A DNA stretch of 7,979 bases, taken from assembly GCA_017652545.1 (NCBI GenBank), contig JAGCAV010000428.1, forward strand, positions 1 to 7,979, in the 5' to 3' direction. The DNA comes from Lachnospiraceae bacterium. GTDB taxonomy: Bacteria; Bacillota_A; Clostridia; Lachnospirales; Lachnospiraceae. Positions within the stretch are counted from its first letter, which is position 1, and every line of letters starts with the position of its first letter. Of this stretch, positions 1-5,168 are shown one piece after another. A program made the translations under genes and the position numbers. Under the pieces are notes generated by a model that was not told the origin of the DNA, made no database searches, and saw only the letters and a program-made list of their open reading frames with translations.

Positions 1-40
1 AATGCCCGGGATGTGACAGCATCCATAAGGGCGCCATCCG

Positions 41-79
41 TGCAGGAAGGGCACCCTCCCAAAGGCATTTCTTCCTGCA
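41..79. repeat. 9-bp inverted repeat just upstream of the first promoter
   Basis: TGCAGGAAG (41-49) is matched perfectly by CTTCCTGCA (71-79), with a 21-nt spacer that itself holds GGG/CCC blocks. It ends 2 bp before the -35 hexamer at 82. No T-tract follows, so it is a poor terminator candidate. It could be an operator or cruciform, or the end of an upstream transcript. No upstream gene can be assigned from the few bases before it. Confidence 0.4.
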
Positions 80-81
80 TA

Positions 82-110
82 TTGATAGAAACGGGCAAAT
101 CGTGTACAAT
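82..110 (+). promoter_or_regulatory. Sigma-A-type promoter for the first surface-protein gene
   Basis: A -35 element TTGATA (82-87) and a -10 element TACAAT (105-110) are separated by 17 nt, the optimal spacing, with 5 of 6 matches to each consensus. Transcription would begin near 117 and leave a leader of roughly 95 nt before the ATG at 211. That leader contains the 14-bp perfect palindrome at 141-154. Confidence 0.75.
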
Positions 111-140
111 TAATTACCAATACTTTGGAAAGGATGCCCC

Positions 141-154
141 TGCGGCATGCCGCA
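141..154. repeat. 14-bp perfect palindrome in the leader
   Basis: TGCGGCATGCCGCA is its own reverse complement. It lies in the predicted 5' leader of the first surface gene, about 57 nt before the start codon, next to further GC-rich pairing blocks (CCCGG/CGGGG). It could be a dimeric-regulator site in DNA. As a hairpin in RNA it would have almost no loop, so RNA function is less likely. Confidence 0.4.
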
Positions 155-210
155 CCCGGACGGGGACCGGCGCGGCGTCATGGCAGGGAACGGATACGGA
201 GGGAAAGAAG

Positions 211-2607
211 ATGAAGCACTGGGGAAAGAAGCTGGCGGCACTGCTCCTGTGCGCGGCCATGGCGATCGGGCTCATGCCGGGGATGCACCTGACTGCGCTG
301 GCATATGACGGGAACCCCTATGCCGGCCTCGTGGGCACCACCACGACCGTGAAGTTCAACGGCATGGAATGGTACCTCATCGAGGATAAATCCACGGCAG
401 TGGATGCCGGGTATGTCACGCTGCTTGCGAAGGACCCGGTCGGCGCATGCGCGTTCAGTGACAATGAGGACAATCACTACAGCACGTCCTATATAAAAAG
501 CTTTCTGGACGGCCTGACTGCGGATGGGGGCTTTTTTGCAGGCGTGGCAGATGCGATCATGGAGATCCCTGTGCGAACGGACAACCCACACAACTTTTCC
601 TGGGGGCCTGACCAGACTGCGGCCAGGCTTTACCTGCTGAGCACGGAAGAGGCAGAAAAGCTGCCGGAGGCTGTCCGAAAATGCGCCAAGGCCAGTGTCG
701 CGATAGGTAACAACTGGTGGCTCCGCTCGCCAGGCGAGAATCCTGATGAGGCGGCGTTTGTGTCCGGAGATGACGGCTGGATTGGCTCTCTGGGCACAGA
801 TGTAGGTGCGATACGCTGCGTCCGTCCCGCCTTACGGCTCGACCTGACGAAAGTCAAATTCATAACAGTCAATGTGTCCGGCGGGGCAAACGCAACATGC
901 TCAGCCAGCGACATTTATTTTGCTGGAAAAAATATCTTTCTTCTGAAGAATGAATCCGCTTCCCGGGTGGCAGCGATTTACGATGCGGATGAAGGCTATA
1001 CATTTCCAGAAACAAGCGAATACTACACAGAAATAAACGGGATCACCGTCTCCAGAATCAACGATACCCGTGTGATCTTTATGGGCACGCCAAACGGCAT
1101 AGTGAACATTACGATCCCGGATGCCGTAAAACCGCAGACCATCACCGCGTCCGACGTGGCCGCTACCTACGGCGACACGGACAAGAAGGTCAGCGCCACG
1201 ACCGACGGCGGCGGCAAGATCAGCTACGCCGTCAAAGACGGCAGCGGGGATTATATCGACGTGGACGCCACCACCGGCGCGCTGACGGTCAAAAAGGTCC
1301 CGGCAGACGGGAAGGCCTATGTTACCGTCACAGCAGCGGCAACCGGCAGCTACGGGGCAGCGGCAAAAGACGTGACCGTGACGATCAGCAGGGCAGAGCT
1401 GACGATCAAGGCGAAGGCTCAGGCATACGAATATAACGGATCTCCCCAGGGCGAGAGCGGCATGGCATACGAAGATCCGGATGATATCGCCTCGGTGGTG
1501 GAGGTTTCCGGTTCCGGCCTGAAGAATAACGATAAACTGACGGGAGTCAAACTGTACGGATATGAGACATATGCAGGTTATTATAACGACAAAATCGTAA
1601 TAGATAGATTCGAAATTAAAAACGGAAATGCGGATGCGAAAGACAACTACCGCATTACCCTTGTGAATGGTCCACTGGAGATCCTGCGGGCAAAAGTCAC
1701 GGTCACCGGGCTGACCGCCGCAGACCGAGCCTATGAGCCGGGCAACCTGGAAGTGACGCTGTCCGGCGGCACTGTATCCGGCGTGATCAGCGGAGACGAT
1801 GTGACTTTGGACCTGACCAGCGTCAAAGGCACCATGGAGGATGACGCTGCCGGGACAAATAAGCCGGTCAACGTCTTGAATGTGACGCTGTCCGGAGAAA
1901 AAGCACGCAACTATCATCTGAATAATTCGGTGACCGGTGTGACTGTGACGATCACCAAAGCATCCCAGGCCACACCTGCCGCACCGGAGGCGGAAACCGT
2001 GACGGGGAACAGCGTGACGCTGAAGAAGACGGACGGATGCCAGTACAGCACGGACGGGACCAACTGGCAGGACAGCAACGTGTTCGAAGGGCTGGATCCG
2101 GATACGGAATATACGTTCTACCAGCGGATGGCCGGGGACAAGAACCATGAACCGTCGCCGTCCAGCGAGGGAACAAAGACCAAAACCAACAGCATCACCT
2201 ATACGGCCGTGAAGGTCGAAGGTGACGGGCAGACAGCCGGCCGGAACACGGATCTCGTCGTGGAGATCAAACGGAGCGAGAACGACGACAAAACGTACGA
2301 CAGCTATACCGGTGCAGAGATGGACGGCAAAGCCATCCCGGAGGAGGATACATCCAAGGCGAAGGGCAGCCTGGTCCTGACGGTGAAGAGCACATACATG
2401 GAAACGCTGTCCGCGGGAGACCATACACTGAAAGTCAGTTTCGGGGACGGCAGCGTGGAGATCCCTGTGACGATCAGGGCAGCGGAAACTTCCCCGAAGA
2501 CCGGAGACGCCACGAACCTGTTCCTGTGGGCCGGACTTGCACTGCTGAGTCTTGCCTGCCTTGCAGCGCTCACGGCATTCCAAGCCTCACGGAAGAAGAG
2601 GCAGTAG
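211..2607 (+). CDS. SPKTG-anchored surface protein with DUF6273-like and MBG/YDG modules
   Basis: This is a predicted secreted, sortase-anchored wall protein of 798 aa. The ATG at 211 is chosen because GGAGGG lies 7 nt upstream and a signal peptide follows at once (KHWGKK, hydrophobic core, likely cleavage after ALA-31). An in-frame GTG at 13 would bury the signal. Residues about 34-212 resemble DUF6273, with WWLRSPG at 169-175 and RCVRPALRLDL at 202-212. After a linker come Ig-like/MBG/YDG stalk modules (about 308-392, 393-493, 494-584), an FN3-like module (590-660) and a C-terminal module (661-759) that is paralogous to the one in the gene at 5169. The end is SPKTG (761-765), a membrane segment (769-792) and the tail RKKRQ. 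SPxTG motifs are known class-B-type sortase targets in Clostridioides difficile. The ligand is unknown, and adhesion is inferred from architecture only. It appears monocistronic, with its own promoter and terminator. Confidence 0.88.
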   Translation: MKHWGKKLAALLLCAAMAIGLMPGMHLTALAYDGNPYAGLVGTTTTVKFNGMEWYLIEDKSTAVDAGYVTLLAKDPVGACAFSDNEDNHYSTSYIKSFLDGLTADGGFFAGVADAIMEIPVRTDNPHNFSWGPDQTAARLYLLSTEEAEKLPEAVRKCAKASVAIGNNWWLRSPGENPDEAAFVSGDDGWIGSLGTDVGAIRCVRPALRLDLTKVKFITVNVSGGANATCSASDIYFAGKNIFLLKNESASRVAAIYDADEGYTFPETSEYYTEINGITVSRINDTRVIFMGTPNGIVNITIPDAVKPQTITASDVAATYGDTDKKVSATTDGGGKISYAVKDGSGDYIDVDATTGALTVKKVPADGKAYVTVTAAATGSYGAAAKDVTVTISRAELTIKAKAQAYEYNGSPQGESGMAYEDPDDIASVVEVSGSGLKNNDKLTGVKLYGYETYAGYYNDKIVIDRFEIKNGNADAKDNYRITLVNGPLEILRAKVTVTGLTAADRAYEPGNLEVTLSGGTVSGVISGDDVTLDLTSVKGTMEDDAAGTNKPVNVLNVTLSGEKARNYHLNNSVTGVTVTITKASQATPAAPEAETVTGNSVTLKKTDGCQYSTDGTNWQDSNVFEGLDPDTEYTFYQRMAGDKNHEPSPSSEGTKTKTNSITYTAVKVEGDGQTAGRNTDLVVEIKRSENDDKTYDSYTGAEMDGKAIPEEDTSKAKGSLVLTVKSTYMETLSAGDHTLKVSFGDGSVEIPVTIRAAETSPKTGDATNLFLWAGLALLSLACLAALTAFQASRKKRQ

Positions 2608-2610
2608 GAC

Positions 2611-2670
2611 GCAGACCGGTCCAACCGGTCAGGGCAGACCATAGCGAAAGATCTCAAGCAGACCTGTCCA
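2611..2670. repeat. Imperfect direct repeats with an ACCGGT dyad after the first surface gene
   Basis: GCAGACCGGTCCA (2611-2623) recurs as GCAGACCTGTCCA (2658-2670), 12 of 13 identical. The 7-mer core GCAGACC occurs a third time at 2634-2640, giving start spacings of 23 and 24 bp. GACCGGT (2614-2620) also pairs with ACCGGTC (2624-2630) across a 3-nt loop. The repeats lie between a stop codon and a terminator, at the left border of the integrase cassette. Recombinase arm sites or regulator sites are possible but unproven. Confidence 0.4.
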
Positions 2671-2693
2671 CGGTGACGTGGGCAGGTCTTTTT
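2660..2693 (+). terminator. Rho-independent terminator of the first surface gene
   Basis: AGACCTGTCCAC (2660-2671) pairs with GTGGGCAGGTCT (2678-2689), 12 positions with one G-U pair, around the loop GGTGAC. A run of five T (2689-2693) follows. It lies 53 nt after the stop codon at 2607 and should separate this transcription unit from the recombination cassette. Confidence 0.85.
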
Positions 2694-2828
2694 CTGTCTG
2701 CCTTCTTTTAATTGTTCTTGGAGGTCAAATAATTTCCTCTATTTTTCAAAAATTTTTCCGCCAATTTCCCAAAAAAGTCAGCAACTAATAAGTAGAAGGA
2801 TATTTAAGACTGACAACAGGAGGAAAGA
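2694..2828. other. AT-rich intergenic segment upstream of the recombination cassette
   Basis: This stretch is much richer in A and T than the genes on either side. It includes the palindrome AAAAATTTTT (2748-2757), repeated ATTTTTC/ATTTTTCC blocks and several AATTTCC words. A -10-like TAATAA (2786-2791) or TATTTA (2801-2806) could serve the downstream operon, but neither has a convincing -35. AGGAGG (2818-2823) at the end is the ribosome site of the next gene. AT-rich DNA beside xis/int genes is typical of element ends and of intrinsically bent recombination sites. No attachment core could be identified. Confidence 0.4.
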
Positions 2829-3311
2829 ATGGAAAACAGGGAAACAGACAGGAAGACATTCCTGGATTCAAAGGAGTGGCTGGGCAGGGATGAAGCCTTT
2901 GCATGCAGGCCGTTCATCCGTGCCGGGTTCAGCAACACGGAAGAGATCCTGGAGCTCCGGGCATTTGACATGCTGAACATCCTCGGGATCGACCGGATCA
3001 TGGCGGAAGAAATGATGTATGCGCTGTACCGCTTCTTCAATGAGAACAGACAGGCAGACGAAGCGTTATACAGCGGGACCATCGACCAGTATTTTGACTT
3101 CACTGCCTGGAGGGAGGAGCATCCGGACGTTTCAGAAGTGAAGGTCAGGGACATCGTCCTGGCAGACGGCATGAACCTCGACGCGCTGGCCCGGCTGTTC
3201 AACCGGGTGGTACGGAAGTTCTGGAGATCGCCGGCGTACGACAGCAGGAAATACCGGTACTGGGGCTACAGGGACCTCATGGAACAGAAAAGCAAAGGGG
3301 GAAGCATATGA
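2829..3311 (+). CDS. Hypothetical protein with a helix-hairpin-helix-like segment, first gene of the xis-int operon
   Basis: This is a 160-aa soluble protein without signal or membrane segment, and I do not recognise a named family. AGGAGG sits 5 nt before the ATG. Residues 30-70 (IRAGFSNTEEILEL, then MLNILGIDRIMAEEMM) follow the spacing of the RNA polymerase alpha C-terminal domain and other helix-hairpin-helix folds, which bind DNA non-specifically or contact UP elements. This is a pattern impression, not a confirmed hit. The C-terminal third is basic and aromatic (NRVVRKFWRSP, YRYWGYRDL). Its stop overlaps the start of the Xis-like gene (ATGA at 3308-3311), so the two are probably translationally coupled. 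A role in regulating or assisting excision/integration is inferred purely from this linkage. Other options are a transcriptional regulator of the operon or a cargo gene. Confidence 0.85.
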   Translation: MENRETDRKTFLDSKEWLGRDEAFACRPFIRAGFSNTEEILELRAFDMLNILGIDRIMAEEMMYALYRFFNENRQADEALYSGTIDQYFDFTAWREEHPDVSEVKVRDIVLADGMNLDALARLFNRVVRKFWRSPAYDSRKYRYWGYRDLMEQKSKGGSI

Positions 3312-3526
3312 ACAGGAACATGCAGGAGCGCAGGGATGAGATCCCGGTCTGGGAGAAGGCGATGCTCACGATCAAGGAAGCAGCCGCATATACAGGGATC
3401 GGGGTGAACAAGCTCAGGGATATGTCCGATGATGCATCCTGCGACTATGTCCTCTGGGTAGGGTCACGACGGATGTTCAAACGGAAGAAACTGGAAGAGT
3501 TCCTTGAGAAGACATATTCCGTGTGA
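3308..3526 (+). CDS. xis: Xis-like excisionase / MerR-type winged-helix DNA-binding protein
   Basis: This is a 72-aa small DNA-binding protein of the Tn916 Xis type. The core LTIKEAAAYTGIGVNKLRDM forms the helix-turn-helix, and VLWVGSRRMFKRKKLEEFLEK is the wing plus last helix, which in this family follows the pattern of a conserved G-x-x-R-x-F-x-R element. Proteins of this group bend DNA at the element end and steer the integrase towards excision. The length fits the family (about 65-75 aa). AGGGGGA lies 5 nt upstream of the ATG, inside the end of the preceding gene, and the ATGA overlap implies coupled translation. The integrase gene follows in the same orientation after a 110-nt leader. 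The excisionase role is inferred from family and position; a purely regulatory MerR-like function is the alternative. Confidence 0.9.
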   Translation: MNRNMQERRDEIPVWEKAMLTIKEAAAYTGIGVNKLRDMSDDASCDYVLWVGSRRMFKRKKLEEFLEKTYSV

Positions 3527-3586
3527 ACGATCCCACAGCGGGCCTGAGGAAATCGCACATTTGTAACAGGAAAAATGACAGAGTAT

Positions 3587-3621
3587 CCTGCCCCCGAAAG
3601 CTTGCTGCAGACGGGGGCAGG
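3587..3621 (+). promoter_or_regulatory. Perfect 10-bp stem-loop abutting the integrase ribosome site
   Basis: CCTGCCCCCG (3587-3596) pairs perfectly with CGGGGGCAGG (3612-3621) around a 15-nt loop containing AAGCTT and CTGCAG. The right arm ends 2 nt before AGGAG (3624-3628), which serves the ATG at 3637. There is no T-tract, so it is not a standard terminator. A very GC-rich stem at this place could restrict ribosome access, protect a processed end or act as a protein-binding dyad. Its position in the xis-int gap suggests a means of setting the Int/Xis ratio (inference). Confidence 0.6.
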
Positions 3622-3636
3622 AAAGGAGACAGAAAA

Positions 3637-4938
3637 ATGGCTGACAGGAAAAAGAGATCAAGAAAAGGCGCAAGGTTCGACAACCGTCATGTCCGCCTCA
3701 GAACGGGCGAGAGCCAGAGGAAGGACGGGGGATACGTTTACCGCTGGACAGATGAGGAAGGCAGGCGCCACGCGAAATACGCGGACACCCTTGCCGACCT
3801 CCGGGAAAAAGAGACCCAGATCGTCGTGGACAGACATGACGGGATCAAGACTGATACAAACAACCTTTCCGTGAACGACATGTTCGAGCTCTGGAAAAAA
3901 CTCAAGAGGGGGATCAAAGACATCACGTTCCAGAACTACATCTATATGTATGACATGTTCGTGAAGCAGGGATTCGGAAAGAAAAAACTGACGACTGTAA
4001 AGAAGTCCGACGTCAGGTCGTTCTATAACCGCCTGATCGAGGACAAGATGCTGCAGACAGCGACACTGGACAGCGTCCATACCGTCCTGCACCAGGTGTT
4101 CCAGGTGGCGGTCGACGACAACCTCATCCGGCTGAACCCGACAGACAACATGATGCGCGAACTGAAGCTATCACATCCTGACAGAGGAAAACGGGAAGCC
4201 CTGACCATTGCCCAGGAGAAGCTCCTGTTCCAGTTCCTGAAGGAGGAGCCGAAATACCGGCACTGGAGACCGGTCTTCTACATCATGGCAAACACAGGGA
4301 TGCGTGTCGGCGAGATCACCGGCCTGACATGGAACGACGTCGACCTGGAAGGGGAGGGGAATGGCACGGTCAGCGTCGACCATACGCTGGTGTATTATGA
4401 CCACCATGACAGCAATGGGTGCTATTTTTCCATCAACACACCCAAAACGAAGGCCGGTACACGGACGATCCCGATGACGGCCGGCGTCAGGGAAGCGTTC
4501 CTCGAACAGAAACGGTACCTGGAAGAAGCAGGGCTGGAATGCCAGAGCCACATCGACGGGTACAGTGACTTCGTTTTCCTTAACCGCTTTGGAAAAGTCA
4601 TGAACCAGAGCTCACTTAACCGGGTATTGAAGCGGGTCATGCGGGACTGCAACCAGAAAGTACTTGCAGGGCATCAGGGACCCGGGGAACCGGTACTCCT
4701 TCCGAACTTCAGCTGCCACATTTTAAGGCATACGTTTGCGACGCGGTGCGCGGAGAGCGGGATCAGCCCGAGAACGCTGATGGACCTCATGGGGCATGCG
4801 GACATCTCCACCAGCATGAACATCTACGTGACCGTGACAGGGGAAGCAAAGCGGATCGAGATCACGGCATATGAGAACTACGTTGAAAAGGGACAGGGAA
4901 AAGAGACCCGGATATCCGCAGAAGCAGCTGTTTACTGA
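3637..4938 (+). CDS. int: Tn916-type tyrosine recombinase (integrase)
   Basis: This is a 433-aa site-specific recombinase that cuts and rejoins DNA through a covalent 3'-phosphotyrosine intermediate. Residues about 14-60 (LRTGESQRKDGGYVYRW, YADTLADLREKE) match the Tn916 Int arm-binding domain. Residues about 75-180 form the SAM-like core-binding domain (VNDMFELWKKLKRG, NYIYMYDMFV). The catalytic domain is complete: Arg223 in NTGMRVGEITGL, Lys270/272 in NTPKTKAGTRTIPM, His361-x-x-Arg364 in CHILRHTFATR, His387 in MGHADIS and Tyr397 in MNIYVTV. The length is near the roughly 400 aa typical of the family. AGGAG lies 8 nt before the ATG at 3637, which sets the start. An in-frame GTG at 3523, overlapping the xis stop, would add 38 residues. 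It is probably active with the upstream Xis-like protein. Attachment sites were not found. Confidence 0.96.
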   Translation: MADRKKRSRKGARFDNRHVRLRTGESQRKDGGYVYRWTDEEGRRHAKYADTLADLREKETQIVVDRHDGIKTDTNNLSVNDMFELWKKLKRGIKDITFQNYIYMYDMFVKQGFGKKKLTTVKKSDVRSFYNRLIEDKMLQTATLDSVHTVLHQVFQVAVDDNLIRLNPTDNMMRELKLSHPDRGKREALTIAQEKLLFQFLKEEPKYRHWRPVFYIMANTGMRVGEITGLTWNDVDLEGEGNGTVSVDHTLVYYDHHDSNGCYFSINTPKTKAGTRTIPMTAGVREAFLEQKRYLEEAGLECQSHIDGYSDFVFLNRFGKVMNQSSLNRVLKRVMRDCNQKVLAGHQGPGEPVLLPNFSCHILRHTFATRCAESGISPRTLMDLMGHADISTSMNIYVTVTGEAKRIEITAYENYVEKGQGKETRISAEAAVY

Positions 4939-5095
4939 TAACAGGCCTGCAGGATGTCAGGAACGCACAATGACGTTTCCCCGTTCCCAATTGATGGGAC
5001 CCGGGGAGACATGTCCCCGGGCCTGTCCTGCCAGCCCGCCGCCAGTCAGCGTATGGCTTCCGGCCCTCCATATCTGAGACTGCCGTAATTCTGTA
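4939..5095. other. Inverted-repeat-rich region downstream of int
   Basis: No gene is seen here. It holds CAGGCCTG (4942-4949) overlapping CCTGCAGG (4946-4953); GGAACG (4960-4965) with CGTTCC (4982-4987); TCCC (4985-4988) with GGGA (4996-4999); and the strong stem CCCGGGGA (5000-5007) with TCCCCGGG (5014-5021), loop GACATG. No T-tract follows the last stem. The dense dyads directly after an integrase could be recombinase binding sites, an attachment region or structured RNA at the end of the cassette transcript. Confidence 0.4.
5000..5021. repeat. Strong 8-bp GC stem-loop after int
   Basis: CCCGGGGA (5000-5007) and TCCCCGGG (5014-5021) pair perfectly around GACATG. It lies 61 nt after the int stop at 4938. 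Without a T-tract it would be at best a weak or factor-assisted terminator. It is the only plausible transcript end seen for the cassette before the next promoter. Confidence 0.5.
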
Positions 5096-5125
5096 TTGCT
5101 TAATCAGCGGGTAAGGTGATACACT
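5096..5125 (+). promoter_or_regulatory. Putative promoter of the second surface-protein gene
   Basis: A -35-like TTGCTT (5096-5101) and a -10-like TACACT (5120-5125) are separated by 18 nt. Each matches the consensus at only 4 of 6 positions, so an activator may be needed. The -10 lies inside a near-perfect palindrome (5110-5130). A start near 5132 would leave a short leader of about 37 nt before the ATG at 5169. Confidence 0.45.
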
Positions 5126-5130
5126 TTACC
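5110..5130. promoter_or_regulatory. 21-bp near-perfect palindrome, operator candidate
   Basis: GGTAAGGTG (5110-5118) and CACTTTACC (5122-5130) match at 8 of 9 positions around ATA. It covers the putative -10 element, the classic position for a repressor site. An overlapping smaller dyad, TTTAC-CT-GTAAA (5125-5136), and a further TTTAC at 5151-5155 extend the same half-site. This suggests a dimeric regulator controlling the surface protein. The regulator is not in this window. Confidence 0.55.
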
Positions 5131-5168
5131 TGTAAATTGGATAAGTGTGTTTTACAAGAGGTAATGTT

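Noticed and set aside
3..113. Open frame from the window edge to TAA at 111, possible tail of an upstream gene
   Set aside because: It is only 36 codons, matches no recognised family and overlaps the first promoter. It cannot be supported.
13..210. N-terminal extension of the first surface protein from a GTG
   Set aside because: It would place 66 non-conserved residues before a good signal peptide. The promoter at 82-110 lies inside it, and GGAGGG precedes the ATG at 211.
901..2583. 560-codon open frame on the minus strand
   Set aside because: It lies entirely antisense to the surface-protein gene, has no ribosome site or recognisable domain, and its composition is that of a shadow frame. 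The plus strand shows clear modules, a signal peptide and an anchor.
2526..2711. Small plus-strand frame overlapping the end of the first surface gene
   Set aside because: It is out of frame with the anchor sequence, runs through the terminator stem and has no ribosome site.
2777..5050. Short shared words flanking the cassette (AGTCAGC near 2776 and 5044; CCTGTCC near 2663 and 5023) as attachment-site direct repeats
   Set aside because: Seven-base matches are expected by chance over such lengths, and the surrounding bases do not extend them.
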